Made by a program: the position numbers and the translations under genes. Shown piece by piece: positions 1 through 8,748 of a DNA stretch of 64,000 nt. The notes under the pieces were generated by a model. The model made no database searches. It saw only the letters and a program-made list of their open reading frames with translations, and was not told the DNA's origin. The DNA is from an uncultured Lacinutrix sp. (GTDB lineage Bacteria; Bacteroidota; Bacteroidia; Flavobacteriales; Flavobacteriaceae): positions 124,001 through 188,000 of the forward strand of contig NZ_CANMSJ010000005.1 of NCBI RefSeq assembly GCF_947500605.1, read 5' to 3'. Position 1 is the first letter of the stretch, and each line of letters starts with the position of its first letter.

Positions 1-1
1 A

Positions 2-1237
2 CAATACCGTTTAGGTGTTGTTGGTACAGGAACTATAAGCCACGATTTAAACCGTTGGTGGAGTAGTATTCGCGGTAAAGAAGATCCCTATTTAAAAGTA
101 GGAGAAAGTAACGATCGTAGTACAAAAGGAGAATCTCAATACGTTTGGGCTTTACAGAATATTAATTTTGAAGTAAAACGCGGAGAAGTATTAGGTATTA
201 TAGGTAAAAATGGAGCAGGTAAATCTACTTTGCTTAAAATACTATCTAAAGTAACAGGTCCAACCACTGGAGAAATTAAAACTAGAGGACGTATAGCTTC
301 ACTATTAGAAGTCGGTACAGGTTTTCATGGCGAAATGACTGGACGAGAAAATATCTTCTTAAATGGCGCTATTTTAGGAATGACTAAAAAAGAAATTAAA
401 TCTAAAATAGATGAAATTATAGATTTTTCTGGCTGCGAGCGTTATATAGATACACCTGTTAAAAGATACAGTTCTGGTATGACTGTGCGTTTGGCCTTTG
501 CGGTAGCAGCATTTTTAGAACCAGAAATTTTAGTGATTGATGAGGTTTTGGCTGTTGGTGATGCCGAGTTTCAAAAGAAGGCTATTGGTAAAATGCAGGA
601 TATTTCAAAAGGAGAAGGACGGACTGTTTTGTTTGTTAGTCATAATATGGCTGCAGTAAAAAGTTTGTGTACGCGTGGTATTGTTTTAGAAAATGGCAAA
701 GTTGTTTTTGAAGGTGACCAAAATGAAGCGGTCACAAAATATTTAAATATTCAACAAGAGACCGCTTTAACTTTTGAAAATACTCTTTCTGGTAAAGAAG
801 ATGCTTATATCAAAAAAGTTAGAATTTTACCTAATAATAGTGCCGGTTTTCAAGAATTTGGTAAGGATTTAGAAATTGAAATAGAAGTCTTTACATCTAT
901 TTTAATCGATTCTCCTGCAGTGTCTTATCAAATTTTGGATAATAATAATCAACCAATAATACATGAGTTAATATTAAACAGTGAGCAATTATTTTGCCAA
1001 ACTTCTGGTAGTTATTTGTTAAAATCTATCATAAAGAATATTAAATTGTATCAAGGAATTTATAAATTGAATGTTTTTTTTGCAGACAATTTTTCAAAAA
1101 CTATTTATAATAGTTTAATTGAAATTTGCTCTTTTGAAATAATTAACACAAATAAACGAGACTACTATTGGAAGACAGGGTCTGCGATTTATAAAGAAAA
1201 CGATACATCGTGGACTGTAAAAAGTGATAAAAATTAA
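2..1237 (+). CDS. wzt: O-antigen/polysaccharide ABC exporter ATP-binding protein (Wzt-like), 5' end cut by window
   Basis: ATPase of an ABC-2 exporter that moves a lipid-linked polysaccharide across the inner membrane. The frame is open from base 2, so the true start lies to the left; 411 residues are visible. Walker A (GKNGAGKST) is encoded at 203-229, followed by the signature YSSGM, Walker B (ILVIDEVLAVGD) and the H-loop (VSHNM). After the ATPase domain, from about base 760, comes a further domain of about 160 residues matching the position of the Wzt C-terminal glycan-recognition domain. The permease partner (Wzm) should lie just upstream. It heads the polysaccharide gene run; the next gene begins 9 bases later. 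The family is confident; the polymer is not known. Confidence 0.93.
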   Translation, partial: QYRLGVVGTGTISHDLNRWWSSIRGKEDPYLKVGESNDRSTKGESQYVWALQNINFEVKRGEVLGIIGKNGAGKSTLLKILSKVTGPTTGEIKTRGRIASLLEVGTGFHGEMTGRENIFLNGAILGMTKKEIKSKIDEIIDFSGCERYIDTPVKRYSSGMTVRLAFAVAAFLEPEILVIDEVLAVGDAEFQKKAIGKMQDISKGEGRTVLFVSHNMAAVKSLCTRGIVLENGKVVFEGDQNEAVTKYLNIQQETALTFENTLSGKEDAYIKKVRILPNNSAGFQEFGKDLEIEIEVFTSILIDSPAVSYQILDNNNQPIIHELILNSEQLFCQTSGSYLLKSIIKNIKLYQGIYKLNVFFADNFSKTIYNSLIEICSFEIINTNKRDYYWKTGSAIYKENDTSWTVKSDKN

Positions 1238-1246
1238 ATATACGTT

Positions 1247-2005
1247 TTGGGAAATTTAGATACTTATAGTAGTTTTTTTTATGAAAAACAATTGTTGGAG
1301 TCAAGAGAGTCAGCAAATCAAGTTTTGCCAATTATTAATAATTGGTTTAAACCAAAAACCATTATAGATGTGGGATGTGGTGTTGGTGCTTGGTTAGAAA
1401 TTTGGAAAAATTTTGAAAACGTGACTGAAATTAAAGGCATTGATGGTAGTTTTATAGACGTTTCGTTATTACGAATAAATAAAGAAAAAGAGTTTATTCA
1501 AACAGATTTAAATAAAACATTGCCCAAAATTAAGAGCTATGACTTAGCACTTTGTTTAGAAGTAGCAGAACATCTTGATGAAGAAAGGGCGGAAACATTT
1601 GTAGCAGATTTGGTTAGTTTATCTAATGTTATTATTTTTTCAGCAGCAATACCTGGACAAGAAGGAACACATCATATAAATGAACAATACTTAGGCTATT
1701 GGATAGATAAATTTGAAGCGAATGATTATAAATGTTACGATATAATTAGACCTTTAATTTGGGGTAAAAAGAATATTTCATGGTGGTTTAGACAGAATAT
1801 GGTTGTTTTTATTAAAAATGGAGAACTTCTTAAGAATGACTTAAATAAATTGCAGACTTTTAATTGTATGGATCTTGTACAAAAAGAGTTATTAGAACAT
1901 AAGATTAATAAATACAGAAGCTTAGTAAATAGAAAGTCAAGTTTTAAAAATTTATTAAGAGAAATGCTGAATAAAATTAAGAAAAAAATTTATGAGAAAA
2001 GATAA
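1247..2005 (+). CDS. Class I SAM-dependent methyltransferase
   Basis: Probably methylates a sugar or chain end of the surface glycan. The Rossmann motif I is clear (DVGCGVGAWL, about residues 41-50), with an acidic loop (GIDGSF) and motif IV-like DLALCLEVAEHL. The protein resembles the family starting with a YSSFFYEKQ-type segment, often found next to glycosyltransferases. The start is a TTG; no in-frame ATG precedes the conserved N-terminus and the previous stop is 9 bases upstream. The 3' end overlaps the next methyltransferase by 14 bases, suggesting translational coupling. In Wzt-type loci a methyltransferase may cap the chain and set its length; that role here is inference. Confidence 0.85.
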   Translation: MGNLDTYSSFFYEKQLLESRESANQVLPIINNWFKPKTIIDVGCGVGAWLEIWKNFENVTEIKGIDGSFIDVSLLRINKEKEFIQTDLNKTLPKIKSYDLALCLEVAEHLDEERAETFVADLVSLSNVIIFSAAIPGQEGTHHINEQYLGYWIDKFEANDYKCYDIIRPLIWGKKNISWWFRQNMVVFIKNGELLKNDLNKLQTFNCMDLVQKELLEHKINKYRSLVNRKSSFKNLLREMLNKIKKKIYEKR

Positions 2006-2678
2006 CTTAAAAAGGTTTAACGATTTTTCTCAAGTAGATATCTCAAGTGGTTATTATTTAGTCTATAAACCGCTTATTAGAGATATTATTTATGCCATAA
2101 ATAATTATTCTAAAGGGAAAGTATTAGATGTAGGGTGTGGGAATAAACCTTATTTGAGTCTTTTTGATAATAAGAGTACTCAATACATAGGGTGTGATAT
2201 TATACAATCAAGTAATAATTCTGTTGACCTTGTATGCCCAGCAACAAATATTCCTTTAAAAGATAATTCATTTGATACAATCTTTTGCACACAAGTTATT
2301 GAACATGTAGAAGATCACGATAAAATTTTGAGTGAAATATATCGTTTATTAAAACCTAATGGACATGTAATATTATCAGGCCCGTTATATTGGCATCTAC
2401 ATGAAGAACCTTATGATTTTTTTAGATTTACTAAATATGGGTTTAAGTATATTTTTGAAAAACAAAATTTTGAGATTAAAGAAACTTTAGCTAATGGTGG
2501 GAAATGGGCTACTTTCGGACAAATGGTTATCCATACATTTCCTAATTTTTTAGTAAAGAGAAGATTGTTTAGGAAGTTAAATAATAAGCTATTTTCATAT
2601 TTAGATAAAAAATATTACAACGAATATAATACAATGAATTACGTAATAGTTGCAAAAAAAAATAAAGTTGAAGCCTAA
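1992..2678 (+). CDS. Class I SAM-dependent methyltransferase (type 11)
   Basis: A second small-molecule methyltransferase, 228 residues. Motif I is VLDVGCGNKPY (about residues 42-52), the acidic residue follows in YIGCDI, and the type 11 signature DTIFCTQVIEHVED is present. The later segment LSGPLYWHLHEEP is typical of the subgroup found in polysaccharide clusters. It starts with ATG inside the end of the upstream methyltransferase, so the two are probably coupled. The acceptor is not predictable from sequence; the context says a glycan or glycolipid. Confidence 0.85.
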   Translation: MRKDNLKRFNDFSQVDISSGYYLVYKPLIRDIIYAINNYSKGKVLDVGCGNKPYLSLFDNKSTQYIGCDIIQSSNNSVDLVCPATNIPLKDNSFDTIFCTQVIEHVEDHDKILSEIYRLLKPNGHVILSGPLYWHLHEEPYDFFRFTKYGFKYIFEKQNFEIKETLANGGKWATFGQMVIHTFPNFLVKRRLFRKLNNKLFSYLDKKYYNEYNTMNYVIVAKKNKVEA

Positions 2679-3459
2679 GATATCAATAATTATTCCTTGT
2701 TATAATACAGAAGACACTCTGGATGAGACGTTAAATTCTGTTTTAGAACAGGACTTTAAGAGTTGGGAAGCTATAATTATTAATGATGGCTCTCCTGACG
2801 ACGTCGAGAAAGTGGCATTAAAATGGGAAAAGAAAGATTCTCGTTTCAAATATTTTAAAAAAAGCAATGGAGGATTAGGGACGGCTAGAAATTTTGGAAT
2901 CCAAAAATCTCAAGGTGAGTTTATTTTACCACTAGATTCTGATAATAAAATTAAATCTAATTTTGCATCCAAAGCTATTTCCATTTTTAATGCTAAAGCA
3001 GATATAGGTGTTATTTATGGAGACGCATTATATTTTGGAGACAAGGATGGAAGATGGAGTGTTGGTAATTTTAATCCTATTGCTCTATTAGAAGCTAATT
3101 ATATTGATGCTTGCGCTTTATATAGAAAAACGCTATATGATGAAACAAAAGGATACGATTCAAACTTACCCTATCAAGGACATGAGGATTGGGATTTTTG
3201 GTTGCAGGTTATACACACGAATTATAAGTTTTATTACATGAAAGCTATCACATTTGACTATAGAGTAAAACAGGATTCTATGATTAGGTCTTTTACAGTA
3301 GATATGGAGAGAGAAAATATAGCTTATATTATGAATAAACATTATAAACTCTATTTGGAATATTATCCTAAATTATATGCTATGTATAAATCAATACAAA
3401 TAGAAAGTAATAAATCAATAAAAGAACGTCTTATTAGAAAGTTAAAACGTTTATATTAA
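2668..3459 (+). CDS. Glycosyltransferase family 2
   Basis: GT-A fold inverting glycosyltransferase. It begins with the family's N-terminal strand (ISIIIPCYN), has the nucleotide-binding segment INDGSPDD, a GTARNFGI motif, and the metal-binding region LPLDSDNKI; a catalytic-base-type HEDWDFWL lies near residue 180. I chose the TTG at 2668, giving MKPKISIIIP, because the family normally starts a few residues before this strand; another TTG at 2650 would add six lysine-rich residues. The gene overlaps the methyltransferase before it by 11 bases. Donor and acceptor sugars are unknown. Confidence 0.9.
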   Translation: MKPKISIIIPCYNTEDTLDETLNSVLEQDFKSWEAIIINDGSPDDVEKVALKWEKKDSRFKYFKKSNGGLGTARNFGIQKSQGEFILPLDSDNKIKSNFASKAISIFNAKADIGVIYGDALYFGDKDGRWSVGNFNPIALLEANYIDACALYRKTLYDETKGYDSNLPYQGHEDWDFWLQVIHTNYKFYYMKAITFDYRVKQDSMIRSFTVDMERENIAYIMNKHYKLYLEYYPKLYAMYKSIQIESNKSIKERLIRKLKRLY

Positions 3460-3467
3460 TATTCATT

Positions 3468-4352
3468 ATGCCTAAACCCTTAGTTTCAATTATAATACCT
3501 GTTCATAAAACTACAGTTTATTTAAAACCTTGTATTGAGAGTGCTTTAGATCAAACCTATTCTAAAATTGAAGTAATTATAATTTGTAATGGAGAATTAG
3601 AAATTAAAGAGTGTAGAGAATTTTTAAATATTGAGGATTACAGGCTGGTTTATTGTAAATCGGCGAAAGGCAGAGATAATGCAAGAAATTTAGGATTGTC
3701 TATTGCAAAAGGAGAATATATACAATTTCTAGACTATGATGATGTTTTGTATTCTACCAAATTAACAGATCAATTAATTGATTTAAAAAAATCAAGAGCA
3801 GCTATAAGTATTAGTAAATGGAAAAAGTTTTCTAATTCTTTAGATGAAAAATATTTTTTCCCATTTAATAAGCTTTTTGTATTAAAGTACACAAGTGCAT
3901 TACAAATAATAAATACTCTTGGAACGCATGGTGGTTTTATAGCAACAGGTTCTTATTTAATTGATAGTAATGTTGCTAAGGCCTCACAATGGATAGATAG
4001 TCCCAATGATGATGCTGTGTATTTTTCAGAAATATGCAAATCGAACCCTAAAATTGTTATGACAGATAAAATTCTTACCGGCTATAGGATACATCAGAAT
4101 AACACAAGTTCAATAGTTTCAAAAAAAGACTTTTTACTTTTATTAAATGGTTGGAGTTTAATTGAAAACAATTTAAAATTTTATAACAATAAAGCGAAGA
4201 AAAAATATTTTTTTAAATCTTACTTGTATTTGATTTCCAATTCTAAGAAAATAGGGTATTTTAAAATAATGTATTTAGTTTTTAAATGTATCTATTATTC
4301 AGCGTCATTAAAAGAAGTTAAAAGTGTTTTTGGAAGAATAAAGGCTAGTTGA
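3468..4352 (+). CDS. Glycosyltransferase family 2
   Basis: GT-A glycosyltransferase of 294 residues. N-terminal strand VSIIIPVHK, then GRDNARNLGLSIAKGEYIQFLDYDDV, in which LDYDDV is the DxD-type metal/nucleotide site. The C-terminal third (lysine- and tyrosine-rich, from about residue 230) has no recognisable domain and may bind the membrane or acceptor. The ATG start is 8 bases after the previous stop. Sugar specificity cannot be read from the sequence. Confidence 0.9.
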   Translation: MPKPLVSIIIPVHKTTVYLKPCIESALDQTYSKIEVIIICNGELEIKECREFLNIEDYRLVYCKSAKGRDNARNLGLSIAKGEYIQFLDYDDVLYSTKLTDQLIDLKKSRAAISISKWKKFSNSLDEKYFFPFNKLFVLKYTSALQIINTLGTHGGFIATGSYLIDSNVAKASQWIDSPNDDAVYFSEICKSNPKIVMTDKILTGYRIHQNNTSSIVSKKDFLLLLNGWSLIENNLKFYNNKAKKKYFFKSYLYLISNSKKIGYFKIMYLVFKCIYYSASLKEVKSVFGRIKAS

Positions 4353-4365
4353 AGATAACATATAA

Positions 4366-5499
4366 ATGATAATGATAAAAAAAAGCATAGCTGTAATAGG
4401 ACCTTTTAATACAAGAGGTGGTAGGGAAGTTGAAGCTGGTTTTATAGGTAGTGTTTTATCAAATTACTATAATGTTAAAGTTTTTTCTACTCAATTTTTA
4501 GAGAATGATAACGATTTACTTCAGGTAGATAAAGAATTGGATATTTATAAAAAACATTCACCATTAAAGTATAAAATATTAGACAAAGTAGGTGTAAGGA
4601 AACTAAAAAAGGAACTCTATTTTAAATCCCAAAAAAACAGCAATGTTACTAGCTATGCTCAAGTTTTAAAAAACACAGATTTGATAATTATTGTAGCGCA
4701 AGTAATATCTCATGGGTTAAGAATAATTATTAATAATGCTATACAATCGAGAACTAAAATTTTATTTAGAACTACTGGAACAATTCAATATTTAAACTTT
4801 AACTCTATTCAAAAATCTGAAGGCTTAATTTTAGAAAAAGTAGATTACTACATTCATCATTCAAAAGATAATGCAAATCGCCTTTTAGCAACCATAAATC
4901 ATAAATTCAAAATCATAGATCAATGTGTTGTAAATCAAGAGGATTTAGTAAGAGAAAGACAACCGAAATTAGAAATAAAAAAGTTTTTTTGTTGTTCGAG
5001 ATTAGACAAAAACAAAGATGTTGCTACGGTAATTAAGGCATTCAATAAATTGAGTAAACATGATGTAGAATTACATATTTATGGAGCAGGTTCTGAGGCT
5101 ATTCATCTAAAGAACTTATCTTTAAATAAAAACATATATTTTCATGGACATGTAGATTACAAAAAGCTTCCAAGTAAAATAGCAGATAAACATTGTTTAA
5201 TTATTTCCTCAAAAGAAGAAGCTGGACCATATAGTGCTCTTGAAGCAATGTGTTTAGGTATTCCTATTATTTCTACAAAAGTAGGAAGTATGGAAGATAG
5301 GTTTAATGGCTTATCTATTAGTTGGTTTAATCATGGAAAAGAAGAGGAGCTTAAAAAAGCAATTTTAAACTACAGAGAGAAAGGTAAAGACGAAATATCT
5401 AAAATGTCTAAAGATTTAAGTAATAGATATCATAATAAATACGATAAAACGCTTGTAGCGAAACAATACTTAAATTTGGTAAAAAAAGTTTTAGAATAA
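4366..5499 (+). CDS. Glycosyltransferase family 4 (GT-B)
   Basis: Retaining GT-B type glycosyltransferase. The N-terminal half has a glycine-rich loop (GPFNTRGGREVEAGF), where an acceptor or donor phosphate normally binds. The C-terminal half carries the GT4 pattern: CCSRLDKNKDV, then IYGAGSE, and the donor-binding EEAGPYSALEAMCLGIPII with the E-x7-E-like pair. ATG occurs twice at the start (MIM); 4366 or 4372 are both possible. The next gene starts directly after its stop codon. Confidence 0.9.
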   Translation: MIMIKKSIAVIGPFNTRGGREVEAGFIGSVLSNYYNVKVFSTQFLENDNDLLQVDKELDIYKKHSPLKYKILDKVGVRKLKKELYFKSQKNSNVTSYAQVLKNTDLIIIVAQVISHGLRIIINNAIQSRTKILFRTTGTIQYLNFNSIQKSEGLILEKVDYYIHHSKDNANRLLATINHKFKIIDQCVVNQEDLVRERQPKLEIKKFFCCSRLDKNKDVATVIKAFNKLSKHDVELHIYGAGSEAIHLKNLSLNKNIYFHGHVDYKKLPSKIADKHCLIISSKEEAGPYSALEAMCLGIPIISTKVGSMEDRFNGLSISWFNHGKEEELKKAILNYREKGKDEISKMSKDLSNRYHNKYDKTLVAKQYLNLVKKVLE

Positions 5500-6528
5500 A
5501 TGCGAGAAGGAGAGAATATATCAAAAGAAAAAAAGATAGAAATAAGCACGTGTTCGCATCGTGTAATATTTCCTTTGTATATACCTAGTCAAGAAGGTTA
5601 TTATAAAGATGCTTTCCGTATTTTCGAAATGAGTATTTTATCAATTATAAAAACATCTATATCGACCTTAAAAATTTCTGTTATTAGTAATGGTAGTTGC
5701 GACTCTGTTAATAATAAATTAATGGAGATGTGTAATAATAATGTAATAGATCAACTTATAATAGAGAAAGAAAGTATAGGCAAGTTAAATAGTATATTAA
5801 AAGCGCTTCGAACAGTCGAAGAGCGTTTAATTACAATAACAGATGCAGACGTGTTGTTTTTAAATAATTGGGAAAAAGAAGTTATATCCATTTTTGAGGC
5901 TTTTCCAAATGCAGGAATGGTAAGTGCAGTTCCAGTATTTAGAACACATTACAGACATACGGCAAACATTTGGCTTAAATTTTTGTTCTCAAAAAAGTTA
6001 AAATTCAGAAAAGTATATAATCCAGAAGCGTTAACTAAATTCGCAAAAAGTATTGGTTGGCCTAGATTAGATGCTAAATTTAAAGACGTTATATTAACAT
6101 TAAAAGCTAAAAATAATACTATAGCAGTTGTTGGTAATTCACATTTTACCGGAACCTATAAAAAGGAAGTTTTTAAGATGTTACCAAATGCTAGCAGTAG
6201 TTATAAACTAGGAGGTGATAGCGAAAAATTATATTTAGACATTCCAGTAATAAAAATGGGAGGCTATCGTTTGGCAACTTATAATAATTATGCCTACCAT
6301 ATAGGGAATACAATAGAAAGTTGGATGTTAGACGAATATAACGCATTAAAAGAAGAGATTAAAGTACAAAATTCATTTAATAATCTAAAGACGTTAAAAT
6401 CTAAAAAAGCAGAATATTTTCTGACTGAAAAAATATTTAAAAAAGCATTAATATTTAAGCCTTTTAAAAAGTGGGTTTTTAAAAGAAAAGGGATAGTAGG
6501 AGAGCAAATTAACACCTTTTTAAAATAG
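5500..6528 (+). CDS. GT-A-type glycosyltransferase-like protein
   Basis: A 342-residue protein with a GT-A-like core: an ISTCSHRVIFPLYIP start, an internal SVISNGSCDSV segment equivalent to the nucleotide-binding strand, and ITDADVLFLNNW containing the DAD metal site. It is a less usual relative of GT2: the N-terminal strand is atypical and the C-terminal part has no motif I recognise apart from GGDSEKLYLDIPV. The start codon directly abuts the previous stop. It is likely a transferase of the same glycan; a non-catalytic role cannot be excluded. Confidence 0.7.
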   Translation: MREGENISKEKKIEISTCSHRVIFPLYIPSQEGYYKDAFRIFEMSILSIIKTSISTLKISVISNGSCDSVNNKLMEMCNNNVIDQLIIEKESIGKLNSILKALRTVEERLITITDADVLFLNNWEKEVISIFEAFPNAGMVSAVPVFRTHYRHTANIWLKFLFSKKLKFRKVYNPEALTKFAKSIGWPRLDAKFKDVILTLKAKNNTIAVVGNSHFTGTYKKEVFKMLPNASSSYKLGGDSEKLYLDIPVIKMGGYRLATYNNYAYHIGNTIESWMLDEYNALKEEIKVQNSFNNLKTLKSKKAEYFLTEKIFKKALIFKPFKKWVFKRKGIVGEQINTFLK

Positions 6529-6529
6529 T

Positions 6530-7597
6530 TTGATAACAATAATTCTAACATACCGAAATAGAGATTTAAGCATTGTAAAACATTGTTTAGAGTCTTTGTT
6601 AATGCAAAATAATAAAGCCTTTAATGTTGTTTTAGTAGATTATGGAAGTACCTCTAACTATAGAAGAGGTTTAATTAAATTGCTAGAACATTATAATTTT
6701 GTAACACTGATACAATGTAAAACAGAACAACAATTATGGTGTAAATCGAGAGCAATAAATATAGCTTTAAGAAGCATAGATACAACGTCTTGTTTTGTTG
6801 GAGATATAGATATGTTATACCATCCAGAATTTATTAATGTATTAGAGAAAGAAACTAATAAAACAAAAACCACTTATTTTCAAGTTGGTTTTTTAAGTGA
6901 AATAGAATCTAAAAAAGAAAAAGAGTTTAAAAATTACGAAGTTGCGTTTAAATCTAAAACAGAAGCTACAGGTATGACGTTGTATAATACTGCGCTTTTA
7001 AAATCTATTAATGGTTATGACGAGTTCTATAATGGTTGGGGAAGTGAAGATACAGATGTGCATATGCGTTTGCAAAATGCAGGACATCAAGTCTGTTTTT
7101 ACACAAAACAACTTTTAATGTTACACCAATGGCATCCTAAAAATTACAGAACCAAGAACGATGTTACACCATTTCATTCTAGCTTAGAACAAGTTAATGC
7201 AGCGTATTTAGATTTAGTTTCTGTAATAAAAACAGTAAAAGCAAATACAGTATATAATTGGGGAGTCTATAATCAAGCCCATTACAATGCCCTGGAAACG
7301 GTTATAGAGAGTTATACTATTTCTAATAAAATAGGTGAGTTACCTGCATTTATTAATGGCGTATTATTAGTTAAAAGAGATTTAGTAATACAACTTGAAA
7401 TAATTGTGCATAAAGATTATAAAACAACCAAACAAAAAGCAAAAGCATTGTTAGGTAAAAAAACAATAGCTTTTAAAAGCATGCAATCACTAAATAATAG
7501 TTTATTAGAGTGTATTATTAGAAATTTTAGAAATCAAGCCTATCAATACCAGTATAATAGAATTACAAACAGAATATCTTTAACTATTAAACTTTAG
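6530..7597 (+). CDS. Glycosyltransferase family 2 with galactosyltransferase-like C-terminus
   Basis: GT-A enzyme. It shows ITIILTYRNR at the N-terminus, VLVDYGSTSN, and CFVGDIDMLYHPEF where DID is the metal-binding DxD. A second conserved block, GYDEFYNGWGSEDTDVHMRL, matches the Glyco_transf_7C region of chondroitin-synthase-like and galactosyltransferase enzymes. The start is TTG, one base after the previous stop. The roughly 130 C-terminal residues are unassigned. The GWGSEDTD block makes this one of the clearer catalytic calls in the cluster. Confidence 0.88.
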   Translation: MITIILTYRNRDLSIVKHCLESLLMQNNKAFNVVLVDYGSTSNYRRGLIKLLEHYNFVTLIQCKTEQQLWCKSRAINIALRSIDTTSCFVGDIDMLYHPEFINVLEKETNKTKTTYFQVGFLSEIESKKEKEFKNYEVAFKSKTEATGMTLYNTALLKSINGYDEFYNGWGSEDTDVHMRLQNAGHQVCFYTKQLLMLHQWHPKNYRTKNDVTPFHSSLEQVNAAYLDLVSVIKTVKANTVYNWGVYNQAHYNALETVIESYTISNKIGELPAFINGVLLVKRDLVIQLEIIVHKDYKTTKQKAKALLGKKTIAFKSMQSLNNSLLECIIRNFRNQAYQYQYNRITNRISLTIKL

Positions 7598-7600
7598 GCT

Positions 7601-8737
7601 ATGCGTATTTTAATGGTTTCTATGAATTCTATTCATTTTCAACGTTGGACCAACCAACTTAGGGATTCTGGACATGAAGTTTTTTGGTTTGATATAAGAG
7701 ATGGAGCAACTGTACCAAGTTTGTCTTGGGTAAAAACATTTCAAGGTTGGAAACAAAAAGTGCCAAATTTTAAAGGAAGACATTTTATAAAAAACAAGTT
7801 TCCCAAAATAAATAAAGTTTTAGAAAACGATACTGCAAAAGCATTTGAAAAAGTACTATTAGAAGTGCAGCCAGATGTGGTGCATAGTTTTGTTTTATAT
7901 ATTTCTTGTGCTCCTATTTTAAGTGTTATGAAAAAATATAATACTTTAAAATGGATTTACTCTTCTTGGGGAAGCGACTTGTATTACTTTAAGGACTTAC
8001 CAGAGTATAGAAAAGACATTGAAGAAGTATTGCCAAGGTTAAATTACCTGTTTACAGATTGTAAACGGGATGTGCAATTAGCAAAAAACTTAGGATTTAA
8101 AGGCGAATGTTTAGGGACTTTTCCAGGAGGAGGAGGTTATAATTTTTTAGTTTCTGATAAATATATACAGAAACCAGTTTCACAACGTAATATTATTTTA
8201 ATAAAAGGATATCAAGGACGTTCAGGAAAAGCCATACAAGTACTAAAAGCCATAGAGGAATTAGCTTTAGAGTTAAAAAAATATAAAATTGTTGTTTTCG
8301 GAGCAGATACAGAAGTCGAAACCATGATTAATAGTAGTGAAAAACTCAAGAAATTAAATATAGAAGTGTATCTTAAATCTAATTTTTTATCACACGAATC
8401 TATTTTAGAACTTTTTGGTAAATCGCTTTTATATATAGGGAACAGTAATAGCGATGGTTTGCCAAATACGCTTTTAGAAGCAGTAATTCAAGGTGCTTTT
8501 CCTATACAATCTAATCCTGGAGGAGCATCGGAAGATATTATTACAAATAATGAAAATGGAATGTTAATTCAAGATTGTAATAACATTAGTGAAATAAAAC
8601 AACACATAAAAACGACCTTTAACAATTTAGAATTAATAGAAAACGCTTTTAAGATTAATAAAAACAGCATTAAACCTAATTTAGAAATTTCGAAAATTAA
8701 TAAACTTGTTTTAAAAGCATATCAATCTATACTGTAA
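7601..8737 (+). CDS. Glycosyltransferase family 4 (GT-B)
   Basis: GT-B glycosyltransferase of 378 residues. The N-terminal domain begins with RILMVSMNSIHFQRW; a SWGSDLYYF motif near residue 125 is common in flavobacterial GT4 enzymes. The C-terminal domain has the donor pattern GNSNSDGLPNTLLEAVIQGAFPI followed by SNPGGASEDII. It begins three bases after the preceding gene and forms part of the same coupled series. Specificity is unknown. Confidence 0.9.
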   Translation: MRILMVSMNSIHFQRWTNQLRDSGHEVFWFDIRDGATVPSLSWVKTFQGWKQKVPNFKGRHFIKNKFPKINKVLENDTAKAFEKVLLEVQPDVVHSFVLYISCAPILSVMKKYNTLKWIYSSWGSDLYYFKDLPEYRKDIEEVLPRLNYLFTDCKRDVQLAKNLGFKGECLGTFPGGGGYNFLVSDKYIQKPVSQRNIILIKGYQGRSGKAIQVLKAIEELALELKKYKIVVFGADTEVETMINSSEKLKKLNIEVYLKSNFLSHESILELFGKSLLYIGNSNSDGLPNTLLEAVIQGAFPIQSNPGGASEDIITNNENGMLIQDCNNISEIKQHIKTTFNNLELIENAFKINKNSIKPNLEISKINKLVLKAYQSIL

Positions 8738-8748
8738 ATTTAATTATA